DNA of 64,000 bases from Pithys albifrons albifrons (lineage: Eukaryota > Chordata > Aves > Passeriformes > Thamnophilidae): assembly GCF_047495875.1 (NCBI RefSeq), contig NC_092497.1, positions 74,509,463 through 74,573,462 of the forward strand. Reading direction: 5' to 3'. The translations under genes were made by a program, and so were the position numbers. The notes beneath the pieces were generated by a model that saw only the letters and a program-made list of their open reading frames with translations, did no database searches and was not told the origin of the DNA. This document shows, piece by piece, positions 26,841 to 37,500 of the stretch. How positions within the stretch are numbered: position 1 is the stretch's first letter; each line of letters begins with the position of its first letter.

Positions 26841-27690
26841 TGTAGATATACCTTCCCTTGAAGATGGGGAAGAAACAGAGGCAGAGGTTTAAGGTTTAGT
26901 TTGCACTGTTCTAACCCGGTTCTGTTAGTTTGTGTTGAGTTCTCTGAGGGTTTTTCCAACCCTTCCTGTGAGGTCCCATCCCGGTGCCATGATGACACCG
27001 AGGGACCCTACTGCACATGTGTGGAGAGTACCCGGTCCCCGCCAGGCCCATGACTGCCCCCGCTGGGGGAGCTCCCCCTTGCCCACTAGTGTGGGCTGGG
27101 ACGGCTGATGGCGGCACCACTCTACAGGGTGCCGCCACCCCTGGAAACTGCAGAAGCATAGCAATAGCAGCGCCATACAATGCCGCTGCAGATAAAGCCG
27201 CGTAAAAGCCGACATGAACAGCACCAGCTCTGGCGGGGTTTGTGCTGGTCATGGAGCCCCTGTGGCGCCCAACGGCGGGCCATGCAGTGTAGTGGGAATC
27301 CCAGCTGGGCTGGTAGCGGCCCTGGGGGCACCAGGCTGAGCAGTGCAGGGCCTGGCCAGACAGATGTGGCATTCACAGCTGGCCAACAGAGGCGGGCTGC
27401 AGCCACCATGACCACGCTAGCGCCATGTGATCGCCACGCAGTTTCATCCCTTCCACTGGTTCTGAACTCCTGCCACTGATCCAGCCCTCAGGTGCCTTGT
27501 TATTGGTTGTATTAAGTTATTGACTGTTGCATTATCAAACCGGTTTCAAGTTTAAACCCCTTTGCCAAGCCACTCCCTTATTCTCACCCTTAAATCCAGG
27601 CCCCCACCAAAAATAAAGGCTTCTGGTGTGATTCTGACCCCTGCGTGTGTCTGGATTATTCTGGGAGCCGGCCCTTACCCAGTCCTGAGA
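26841..27690 (+). mobile_element. GC-rich LTR inserted in CR1
   Basis: An 850-bp block interrupts the CR1 frame and is flanked by an exact 6-bp direct repeat, TTTAGG, at 26835-26840 and 27691-27696. Removing it rejoins the CR1 Phe-Arg codons and the following Asn-Arg-Ile-Pro-Trp block. It begins TGTAGATATACC and ends CCTGAGA, so the 3' end lacks the canonical CA. AATAAA at 27612-27617 gives a roughly 73-bp tail and indicates plus orientation. The interior (about 26990-27420) is strongly GC-rich. Overlapping frames of 60-153 codons on both strands are shadows. The family is not identified; an LTR is the best fit. Confidence 0.75.
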
Positions 27691-28170
27691 TTTAGGGAGA
27701 TAGGCAATAGGATCCCCTGGAAGACAGGAAAAAGGCAACAGAGCTCACAGATCTTTAAGGACGTCTTCCATAAAGCACAATAGCTAGAAATACCCAGGAG
27801 CAAGAAATCAGGCAATGAAGGCAAAAGACCAGCATGGCTGAGTAGGAAACTTCTGGTCAAATGTACATGCAATGGAAACAAGGACAAGTAACCTGGGAAG
27901 GGTATAGGGATGAAATTCAGTGTTGTAGGCATGAAGTGAGTAAGGCCAAGCTCAAACTGAGCTTGGTGAGGGACACAAAGCATAAGAAGGGCTTCTCTAG
28001 GCATGTTAACCAGAAAAAAAAGGACAAAGAAGGTGTGCCCACCTCTAGTTTACTCAAATTGAACATGGGAACAAGAAAGAAACAAAATAGAAGGCCTGAG
28101 AAATGTCTAAATAACTTTGCATTCTTTTATCTTAAGCTTTGATTTACTGACCAAGGATGGAGCCAAGGCT
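27691..28170 (+). mobile_element. CR1 LINE ORF2, linker part (segment 2)
   Basis: Continuation of the CR1 ORF2 after the LTR. It reads Gly-Asn-Arg-Ile-Pro-Trp, then Gln-Ile-Phe-Lys-Asp-Val-Phe-His-Lys-Ala-Gln, then Lys-Arg-Pro-Ala-Trp-Leu-Ser-Arg-Lys-Leu-Leu-Val-Lys, and finally a Lys-Gly-Phe-Ser-Arg-His-Val-Asn-Gln-Lys-Lys block: the endonuclease-to-RT linker in the right order. It ends in the Thr-Lys-Asp-Gly-Ala-Lys-Ala motif, where a second insertion lies. Confidence 0.88.
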
Positions 28171-28480
28171 CTTGGTCTGAAGTTTGCTATGAGTAGGGGG
28201 GACAGGGCCCTCTTGAAACTCCAAGGTCTGTGTGCGTGGTGAGCGTGACTACACCCTGTATGTGTGTGTGTGTGTGTGTGTGCACACGCACACACACATG
28301 TGACTGCAGCTGTATTATGCCTTGACCTCTTAGCTCCTCCTAGCTGAAGCTATGCTATGTAACCCTGGACAATAAGCATTAAAGCAATTTCTGTCAATCA
28401 CAGCAGGAGTCCATGCATTCATTTGACCACACCCACCTCTGATAAGCAAGACCATCAGACTGGTATGAATGGATGAGAGG
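28171..28480 (+). mobile_element. Small LTR-like insertion in CR1
   Basis: 310 bases interrupt the CR1 frame between its Lys-Ala codons and Glu-Thr-Leu-Asn, flanked by an exact 6-bp repeat, AAGGCT, at 28165-28170 and 28481-28486. It contains ATTAAA at 28378-28383 and a TG/CA alternating tract. The ends are not a canonical TG...CA pair, so an LTR, a nonautonomous element or a composite are all possible. Orientation is inferred from the polyadenylation-like signal only. Confidence 0.5.
28259..28300. repeat. (TG)n then (CA)n alternating purine-pyrimidine tract
   Basis: About 11-12 TG dinucleotides are followed directly by CACACGCACACACACA. The tract is self-complementary, so it can fold as a hairpin or adopt Z-DNA. 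It lies inside the small insertion at 28171-28480. Confidence 0.9.
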
Positions 28481-29318
28481 AAGGCTGAGACACTCAACAA
28501 CCGTTTTGTCTCAGCCTTCAATGGCAACCTCTCTTACACCTCTCAACAGGATGGATAGCAGGATAGGCACTTGGAGAGCAAAGTCCTTCCTGTTATAAGT
28601 AAAGCTCGGGTTCATGACCGTCTGAGGAAACTGAATGTCTGTAGGTCACAATGAGATGCATTGCAGAGTCCTGAAGGAATTGCCTGATGTAATTGCCAAG
28701 TCACCCTCCAGGACATTTGAAAAGTCATGATAGTCAGGGAAAGTCCCTGGTGACTGGAAAAAAGGGACACTGTGCTCATCCTTAAGATGGAGAGAAAGGA
28801 GGACTCTTAAGAGCTACTGATCTGCCAACCTGCCCTCTGTGCCTGGGAAGATCATGGAATAGATACTCCTAGAAGCTGTGGTAAATATATGGAGAAAAGG
28901 GAGGTGACTCGAGACAGACAGCATGACCTCACCAAGGGCAAGTCCTGCTAGATCAACCTGGTGGCCTTCTGTGGTGGAGTGACTACATCAGTGGACAAGG
29001 AAAGAGCTACAGATATCATTTATCTAGACTTCTGCAAAGTCTTTGACCCAACTTCCCACAACATCCTGCTTGTTAAACTGGAGAGAGATGGATTGTTGGG
29101 TGGACTGTTAGATGATTAAGCAAATGGTTGCAAGGTAGCATTCAGAGGGTAGTGATCAGTTGCTCAGAATACTAACAGACTTCAGTGATAAATGGTCCCT
29201 CTGTATTGGGTCCAGTGTTATTTATTACCTTCATTATTGACACAGAAAAAGGGATTTGCACCCTCAGCAAATCTGCAGATGACACCAAGCTGAATGTTGC
29301 AGTTGACACACCTGAATC
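28481..29318 (+). mobile_element. CR1 LINE ORF2, reverse transcriptase part (segment 3)
   Basis: Continuation of ORF2 into the RT. It reads Lys-Ala-Glu-Thr-Leu-Asn-Asn-Arg-Phe, then Asn-Leu-Pro-Ser-Val-Pro-Gly-Lys-Ile-Met-Glu, then a degraded Ile-Tyr-Leu-Asp-Phe-Cys-Lys motif. It ends with Ser-Lys-Ser-Ala-Asp-Asp-Thr-Lys-Leu, the catalytic Ala-Asp-Asp box, at about 29261-29294. Stops and frameshifts are frequent. It breaks at Val-Asp-Thr-Pro-Glu, where an antisense CR1 is inserted. Confidence 0.88.
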
Positions 29319-29850
29319 GCAGAATCCCAGAAAGGAACAAGTTGGAAAGGACCCAAAAGGATTATTGAGTCCAACTCTTAGTCCTGCACAGCCACTCCTC
29401 ATATGGCTTCCCCTCAAGGCCCTTCACCATTTTGTTACCCTCCTTTGGACACTCTCTTAGAGCTGAATATAAACTTTCATATATTGTGGTGACCAAAACT
29501 GCACACAACATTCCAGAGGAGACCACCGCAGTGCAGAGCAGAGCAGGACAGTCCCCTCCCTCATCTGGCTGGCAATGCCGTGCCTGATGCACCCCAGGAC
29601 ACAGTTGGCCCTCCTGGCTGTCAGGGCACTGCTGACTCATACTCAACTTGCCATCAAACTAGGACCCCAAGGTCCCTTTCTGTGGCACTACTTTCCAGCA
29701 TCTCATTCCCCAGTTTGTACATACATCTGGGGTTACCCCATCCCAGGTGCAGAATCCAGCACTTCCCTTTGTTGAACTTCATATGGTTAATGATTGCCCA
29801 GTCCTCTATTTTGATGAAGTCTCTCTCACGCATTTCTGGCAACTTGTGAC
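29319..29850 (-). mobile_element. Antisense CR1 inserted into sense CR1
   Basis: The minus strand reads the CR1 C-terminal RT region: [15 protein letters not shown] at about 29765-29810, then [14 protein letters not shown]. Its 3' end, with a degraded GGATTCTGCGATTC octamer tail, abuts the host CR1 at 29319. It is 5'-truncated near 29850 and is younger than the CR1 it interrupts. Confidence 0.85.
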
Positions 29851-30375
29851 TTGAAGAACTTTAGTATAACATTGGTAGGTCTGTCTGTCTGGAGTCCTCT
29901 AACTCAGCTGGTACAATGACTCCTACAGATACAGGAGATAGAGCCTTATGGTTACTCAATACCACAACTGAGGAAGCTTAAACTAATCTGCTAATAAGTC
30001 TTGGGCTGAAAGGATCTCTTTGCTCTACCCTTTCAGCAACTGAGTCTGTTTTCTGCCTCTACTGGCTGCTCCCAGATGGTCAGAGTGGAACCCTTCCTGT
30101 CCATGCTGCCTGCGTGAACTACTGTGCAAATTGTCATGCCACACCCTCAGTGCCATGCCCTGGCCCTGTTTGCCTACTCATGTCCACCACACTCCAGGAC
30201 ATTTGTATTCCCTGGAACCATTTAAAAGTCCCTTGGTTACTCCCGGCCCTGCCCCCTCCTTACCTTTTTGGCTGCCAAGGACCCCCAAGCCCTCACAAAG
30301 CTGCTGTTTAGGTGATCATGGTCACAGGAACCCCTGTACAGCCCAAACTCATCCCAGAAACCTCTTTCAGTCACC
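29851..30375. other. Unassigned 0.5-kb segment within CR1 insertion
   Basis: Lies between the truncated antisense CR1 and the resumption of the sense CR1 at about 30376. It matches no CR1 segment I can place. C/T-rich stretches occur at 30150-30300. It could be further insertion sequence, an LTR fragment or duplicated flank. Confidence 0.4.
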
Positions 30376-31217
30376 TCTAGTGCTGCCTCATCAACAGAAG
30401 GACAGAATGCTATCCAGAGGGACCTGGGCAAACTTGAAAACTGGGACCATGTGAGTCTTTTGACTTTCAACAAAACCAAGTGCAAGGTGCTTCACCTGGG
30501 TCAGGGCAACCCAGATGAACAGATTGAGAGAAGCCCTGCTGAGAGGGACTTGGGGTTGCTGGTGGATGAGAGGCTGAACATGACCCATCAAGCGTGCTTC
30601 TAAAAAGCCAATTTTATCCTTGGCTGCATCAAAAGCAGTGTGGACAGCAGGTCATGGGAGGTGATTCTGACATTACGCTGCTCTGTTGAGAACCTACCTG
30701 GCATGCTGCATCCAGCTCTGTGGTTCCCAGCACAGGAAGAGCATTGAACTGTTGAAGCAAGTCCAAAGGAGGGCGACCAAGATGATTAGGGGGATGGAGC
30801 ACCTCTTATGAGAAAAGGCTGAGAGAACTGAGATTGTTCAGCCTAGAAAAGGGAAGGCTCAGGGGTGACATAATGGTGGCCTTCTTATATCTGAAGAATG
30901 CCTACAAAAACATGGAGAGAGACTATTTACAAGAGCAGGTAGTGACAGAACAAGGAGGAATGGCTTCAAACTAAGAGAAAGTGGGTTTAGTTTAGATGTT
31001 AGGAAGAAATTCTTTACTGGGAAATTGGTGAGGCACTGAACAGGTTGCCCAGAGAATCTATGAATACCCTATTCCTATGAGTGTTGAAGGCCAGGTTGGA
31101 AGGAGCTCTGAGCAAGGTTGTCTAATTAAAGGTGTCCCAACCCATCACAGGGGCATTGGAACTAGATGTTATTTAAGATCATTTCTAACCCAAGCCATTC
31201 CATGACTCTATGATATT
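30376..31217 (+). mobile_element. CR1 LINE ORF2 C-terminus and 3' end (segment 4)
   Basis: ORF2 resumes with [11 protein letters not shown], then [10 protein letters not shown] and [10 protein letters not shown]. The conserved CR1 3' region follows and ends in CATGACTCTATGATA, the octamer terminus. Together segments 1-4 give roughly 3 kb of near-complete ORF2, an unusually long CR1 for a 5'-truncating family. It is nonfunctional. Confidence 0.9.
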
Positions 31218-31421
31218 TTATCTAGAGATGTTCAAAATGCATTAAGGACTGTTATTCAAGATCTTGGAGCTAAATTTTCCTCATGAAATGTTGTAAATTG
31301 ATTTTTTTTCACCTGTAAACCATAGGCAAGTAATGTTTCCAGTGTCCTACAAAAAGCTGAGCCTTTGCACACATTGTTATCTTTTTCATTCAGAAGGCAA
31401 AGATTATTTTTATGTGATTAC

Positions 31422-31487
31422 AGATAGATAGACATAAATGGTAGTTAGACAGATAGATAGACAGACAGACAAATAGATAGAGAGATA
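31422..31487. repeat. Degenerate GATA/GACA microsatellite, left of LTR
   Basis: GATA units mixed with GACA and GAGA variants. It sits directly before the LTR-like block at 31490-32053, whose other side is a purer GATA array. Confidence 0.85.
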
Positions 31488-31489
31488 AG

Positions 31490-32053
31490 TGGTTTTAGAT
31501 AGGCCTCAAATTGGCAGGCAGAGAGAATCTATGTAAATTGGGAGACAGCTATCACCTGACTGGGTAACCAAGGAAGTATTTCATATCAAACGATGCAAAC
31601 TTAAGATATGTGTGCAGCAGTGGGAGGTGTTAGGTCAGTTCCATTATGGCTGGAGTGCAGAGAAGACTGTTGCAGTTGTTCTGCTCTGTTGGGCCCTGCT
31701 CCTGCTGCTGCTACATCGTATTTTGTTTTAGTCTGAGGGAAGTAGAAACATTTTGTTCATACTCTTTATGTTTCTTGTGAGGTGTCTTTTAGAGTCTTAT
31801 AGATCTAGACTTTGTATTAATTGGGGAGTGGGAAGTTATTTCTTGTTTATATATATAATGTGTGTAAGTGTATGTTATATTGTAGTTTTCATTTTCTCTT
31901 TTCTGTATAAATACACATATAGCTAGTTTCAGCATAAATTTAGTTTGGCGGGGTTTTTTTTCCCTTCCTCTTCTTTTTCCCTTGGCTGGTTGGGGGGAGG
32001 AGGAACCCTTTCTCTCTGTCTTGGACACTTGGTGTTTTGCCAGCTCAACCCAA
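31490..32053 (+). mobile_element. LTR lying inside a GATA microsatellite
   Basis: The block starts TGGTTTTAGATAGG and contains a pentanucleotide-poor, T-rich 3' half ending CAGCTCAACCCAAG, a terminus seen in avian LTRs whose usual last bases are CA. Plus orientation is inferred from that end. GATA repeats flank both sides, so the target duplication cannot be read uniquely. No internal retroviral genes are seen. Confidence 0.65.
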
Positions 32054-32072
32054 GATAGATGGATAGATAGAT

Positions 32073-32107
<35 letters not shown>

Positions 32108-32153
32108 GATTGATAGATAGATAGATGATTGATAGATAGATAGATGATTGATT

Positions 32154-32212
<59 letters not shown>
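32054..32212. repeat. (GATA)n microsatellite with GATT interruptions
   Basis: About 159 bases of TAGA/GATA units, interrupted by repeated GATGATTGATAGATA higher-order units near 32105-32160 and followed by a pure run. The minus-strand Ser-Ile-Tyr-Leu repeat frame here is an artefact. Confidence 0.95.
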
Positions 32213-32462
32213 GTGAGTGCTTTCTCTGTCTCTTGGCAAATGGTCCTAATAGTCAGTGAAGTAAATGTGTGAGTTGGATACATCACATTAAATGTCATCA
32301 TCTATCTTATATCAAATTATTTCCTTTTACTTTGCATGTATGCATAGAGGCCCTTAACAATATTGAGGTCTCAGCATCGTACAAATATAGAAAAAAGTGT
32401 GTTCTGTCATAAGGAATACTGAATTGATGTAGTTTACCTTAAAAATGGGGGTTTGCTGTTTT

Positions 32463-32467
32463 ACTAT
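32463..32467. repeat. Target-site duplication ACTAT, left copy
   Basis: Left half of the 5-bp duplication around the LTR at 32468-33095. The right half is 33096-33100. Confidence 0.88.
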
Positions 32468-33095
32468 TGTGCTGGTTTAAAGGTCAACCGGCAGGAGAAA
32501 TGGACCCACCACAAGAGAAGTTATAAATCAGAGTTACAATTTAATGAAAGATATTACAATAATTATACTGACACAAAGAGAAATTGCTTTCAACTCACAA
32601 AACCCAGCAATATAACCCAGAGTCCTGGGGCAAAAACCCAGAGGGGGTTTGTTTGCCCTTGTGCTGAGACCTGCATGGTTCCCCCAAGTCCAAAGCAAAA
32701 GGAAGTGAAAAACCTGTTGGTGCAGGCAATGGCTGTAGTCTGGTCGAGAGTGGCAGTCTCCTCCTGTCAAGGTCCTGCTGCTCCTCTGGATCTGACAAGT
32801 GGTTCCCAAGGTGTTCTTACCCACCACTTATGTACCCTCAGGGAGCACCCAGTCCCTCCTCCAGGGCAGGGACTCACACAATGGGTGCTTAACTCTGGAG
32901 TCATGGGGTATCCCTGAACTGTTGATGGCCTATTAGCAGCCACGACCCCCAGGCTGGGTGTGAGGGTGCTAATGACTCCCTGGGCAGCTGCTGCTAATGG
33001 TCCATTGTCCTTGGGAAATGAATAGAGGGGGTAGAATACACAGCTTTGATGACCCACACACAGTGATAACTGGTCCCACCTGCTGAACTAGGACA
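32468..33095 (-). mobile_element. Solo LTR, 628 bp (family C/G, copy 2)
   Basis: A reverse-orientation copy of the LTR at 25127-25798: it begins TGTGCTGGTTTAAAGG and ends GAACTAGGACA on the plus strand. It is flanked by an exact 5-bp repeat, ACTAT, different from the GAATA of copy 1. The two copies therefore integrated independently and were not created by an inversion. Frames on both strands are shared with copy 1 and are LTR shadows. It lacks copy 1's poly-G and tandem duplication. Confidence 0.9.
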
Positions 33096-33100
33096 ACTAT

Positions 33101-34479
33101 TCATTATAAATCCCTTTTTTTAATTATTGCATTGGCTTAGCATATGCATTGAAAATCATTAAGTACTACCTCAGAGAAGTGATCACACCTTTGAAATTTT
33201 CCTCTTTTGTACTAACTTCCCATTAAGTTAACAACCTGGTTTCTTTTATGTGTCATTGTTTACAATGAGGACTTTAAACAACGTATTACTAAATCAGGCA
33301 CAAATAAAGAGTAAATAGCTCTGAAGTAATATCTACCATTTATTATGCCATATCTTTTTGAAATGGGTGCAAAGTCCTGCTAGCTCAGAAAAGTAATTCA
33401 GTTTGTACATTTTTTCTCCTTTTTTTTTTTTTTACTGTATGCACATGATTATTCTGTAGTAACTACCACAATATAATGCCCTAAATCAGGACTCTTAAAC
33501 AGTGGTGGCTATTCTGGTTCTTCTAGATCAAGAACCAACCATTGCCAGGTATCCTTGGATGCCAGTAAATCACAGGAAACTTATTGAAAGTTGTAGGTCT
33601 AAACTATTAAAAATCAGGGTGTGATTTCTATGGCATAATTAATAATATTTTAAGGATACACAAAAGGTATAAGTTATTTGTCCTTCACCAGTATATCAAT
33701 GATAAACATTTCTTCAGTGTTGCCTATTTGTCAGACCTTAAAAACATTTTAAATAGCACTCAGTGATGCAATGCCATGGCATGATGCCATGCCATGATGC
33801 CAATGCCCTATTTGCAACTTCAAGAGTTCTTGGAGAAGGTAATGAATAATACTGACTTCATGAAAAACAAAGCTCTTAACATCCTATCCAAAAGAACAGC
33901 AGAGAGATAGAACCTCATGGTACATAACGCATCTGCTAAAGTATCAGCTATTTTCTTGCTTCAGATGATTTTACAAACTGTGTTCTTTCTACAGGTCTTA
34001 GAGAAGCATTTAGGATTTTTTAGTACAGCTGTGTATGGTAGTTCAGAAGAAGTAAGTTGCAGGCACAAGGAAAGCAAAGTGTGCTGTATTGACAAGACCA
34101 TAACCAGCATGTCAATGGAAGTGACTATTCCGCTCTACTCAGTACGTGTGACTATAACTGAGCACTGTGCTCAATTTCAGGCTTGTCAGCATAAGACAGG
34201 TGTGGACATACAGAAGCATGTCCACTTACCGTGGAGGTTAGGTGGTTACAACAATAGGATAGCCTCAGACCACAGGTGTTTATTCAGCCTTAGGAATGGA
34301 AGTCATCTAATTGCTGTCTGCAACTATATAATTAGGGTACAATTAGATGTTAACAGAAGGTACACAGTCACAAAGTAAAAGCCGGTAGACAGATGTAGGA
34401 AAACAGTACCTTTTTGTGTAAACAAAATATTTGCAACATAAGAAGAATCAAACACTGGACCATGTGCAGAAAGACATTG
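33101..34479. other. Unannotated DNA
   Basis: No gene recognised. A poly-T run lies at 33418-33434. ATGCCATGGCAT at 33771-33782 is a perfect 12-base palindrome followed by GATGCCATGCC-type repeats. A 153-codon frame at 33917-34378 has no recognised domain. Confidence 0.55.
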
Positions 34480-34575
34480 TTGGACTTCCATCCTTGAAGA
34501 TGGTCAAAGTTCATCTAAACACAATCTTGAGCAACCTGCTTGAATTGGACCTGCTTGAAGTATGAGGTTGGATGA
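34480..34575 (+). mobile_element. Short CR1 3'-region relic
   Basis: About 95 bases read like the 3' region of CR1: a CATCCTTGAAGATGG-type start, then GATGGTCAAAGTTC, then AGCAACCTGCTTGAAT and a GACCTGCTTGA motif, ending in a degraded GGTTGGATGA. No octamer tail survives. Confidence 0.6.
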
Positions 34576-37500
34576 CGACATGTTGAAGTTTCATCTGAAC
34601 TAAATTACTCTTTGATAGTGCCAACTGACTGCAAAAGAGAAAATTTTGAGCCAATTCGCCTGTTAGCCTATAACTTAAATTCAACATTGCTAAAAAACTG
34701 ATATCACTGTCAACTCTACTATTATACCACTCACACAGTACATTGAATGACAAGTGTTAATTTAAGTGATATAAATGAAGTTTTACTGCCTTTCATTCCT
34801 GATGGGTCAACCAATAAGGAGCCAATATAGCCAAAATTGAGAAAGCAGGTTTGCACTCAAGCATAAGGAAAGCTGACGTTTTATGTGACACCAGGAAATT
34901 ACCAACCTTACAACTATGTAATGAACCAAAAGCTGTGGAGTTTGATGGGTGTTAATGACAGAGTACTCAAGGACGGGACCTAAAGCAAACTGAAAAATTT
35001 TTGTTATTTCTTGCAATGAACAAGATGAAAAAACTCTTCATGTTCTCCATGTCTAAGTTGATTGCACAGGAGGGAAAAATAGTCTATTATGTATTTGTTT
35101 ACTGCATAAACAGTGCAGAAAGCATTTCAAAGTAAATGCTGTAGGTCATGAAAAGACATTTATAATGCTGTTTTTAAGACCAGAATTGCAGTTTAAACTT
35201 CTCAGGACAAACAAGAAATGCAGAAGTTTCTTCTGCTTTCCTTCATCACTCTAGCAAAGGTCTGTAAGAGGAAATATTTTGCTCCCAAACTGTTTATCTC
35301 TGTGTACAACAAGTATCAAGCCCAGAGTTAGTATCTAGATGGTTTGTTTCAGTTTATTTCTTGTTACTGTATGGTAAGGGTACAGTGCTAAGGACATATC
35401 TGTGTAGAGCCAAACTACATCTGAAATGCTGTTGAGACATGAAAGTATTTACATGCTCATTAACTCTTTGTACTGATGTGAAAGAAGTTCTGAGCTATCC
35501 CTCACAAAGTGCAATATACTAGCTGTAAGTATTGGGATTGAATCATTTACAAAAGGAAGATTTATCTGAGGGTCTGTAATGCCTAGTAACACCTAGGTAA
35601 AGTATTCTCACAACAGTAACCCTTCTAATGATGCCTAAATATGTGCATATGCATATACACGTATAAAAAGCCATTTCCGTCCTCAACAAACTGTTCACTG
35701 TTCAAAAAATAAATAAATGTAAATAATGTTTTAATCAGCTGAACAAACATTTAGGTACACTCCTGTTTAAAAGCTATGTTTAAAAATATCACTTATGCAT
35801 TTAAGACATAGAAAATTTATGGAAACTAATGCCCTGAAAGGTAAAGCAAACACTGCCTAAACAATACTTGAAAATAAAAACAGAAGTTACATCTTGTCAA
35901 CCTCTCCCTAGTGTAATCTTCATTATTGATGCTATCAGTCTTTTGCACTGAAGTGTTAGCAGGATTGACTTAACAAGAAAATGCTTTGGTTTTCATGTTG
36001 TCATAATTGCAAAGTGGAAATAGGATCAGTTTCTAATAAACCTACTAAAGAGTGTAATGCAAAACAATGTTAGTGTTAAATTCACAGCAGGGCTTCCTGT
36101 GTAGAGTAAATGTTTGTTTACTCTCTGGGATCCAGACACTAAAGGTCATTCATTGAAGGGGTAGCTCAATTTCCGTTTACAGCTGTTAGAAATGATTTTT
36201 TAAAAATCTGACAGGAAATTAAAACTTCTTTCAAAACATGTGGTTGAATAGTTTCTGTGAAAATACAGTACAATACTTGCAAAAAGCAAAATTTTTTTAG
36301 AGATAATCTCTTAAAAAACCATGGATGTGCTTCACCTTGACTCCATGTATTTTCCTATTATTTAAAATTATCTCTTGTCTTTTCTTAGAGTGAACATGTG
36401 TCAGCAGGAAGTTTTTCAAATTATTATGTAGTGACAAAGAGTTTTTGTTCCTGTCGACCTCAAAACTTGGAACACATTACAAATTTAACACCTCTATCCT
36501 CTACTCACATACATTTCGTGAACAGAAAACATTAGAACCTGCTGCAAACTCTTCTCTCATGAAATGCCTTCTTTATTGTACAAAAATGCAAATGCAAAAG
36601 TAGGCAAAATATTTTTATATTACTTTTAAAGGGTAGAGATTAGCATACAAATATGACACAAGTTCTGTAAGCATGAGTTTAAATGTCTAGTAGAGCAGGA
36701 AATGAAGATGGAAAGATATCTATTTCAGTTAGACAGGAATTGAGCTTGCTTGGCCTACTACATGAAGCACACAGCACAAATTATTTTTCTGTAAGAGCAC
36801 AAAAGAGTATGCTGCGGTCACTGTTTTCCAAAATACCACTCCATTCAGGTGCTGGTTACTTTAGGTGAAGATGGGAAGATAGTAATCATCAAAAGCAAGA
36901 GAAACCTGCAACTCACCACAACTTCATTAAAAGTGAATAGGCAGGTGTATAATCTAGGGCTCCTTGTGTCCTCAACAGATGTGGTGAAACTCACCCAAAG
37001 GAAGTTTGCTTTTTCACAAATCAACATTTCTTTGAAACTCTAAACTGTTCATGACTGAATTCTTCACTCCAAAGCAGTATCTTATTTATCTGCGATGGCT
37101 GCTGCAGGAGGCAGGACTAGTTGCACTAATGTTATTGGGCAAAATCTACTCTTGAACAGAATTCCACAGATGCATTTTAACTATACTTTTGATTGCTTCT
37201 GACTCTGTCAAAGTTTAATATCATATGAGGTTACAGCTGCATCATTTAAAATACCTTCTTACAGGTCTATATTCAAATAATTATCTTAGCTATAATAGTG
37301 TCAATGTAAATATTGAGAAAATATGAATCCAGGCATATTTAATCTTAGGAAAGCAAAGAACTGGTCCATTTCATATGGACTTGACTGGATTATATGTGTG
37401 AAAACAGGGAGATCAAGGATATTTATCAAGAGAATTTTGAAGATTTTTCTCCTTTGGAGGTTTTCTGGAGCTTCTCTGTGCCTAAGTGAATAGACATGCA

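Noticed and set aside
26911..27372. Minus-strand 153-codon frame and overlapping frames
   Set aside because: They lie inside a GC-rich LTR with flanking target duplications, where long frames occur by chance on both strands.
31789..32301. Minus-strand frame of 170 codons with Ser-Ile-Tyr-Leu repeats
   Set aside because: Produced by the GATA microsatellite; the flanks are LTR sequence.
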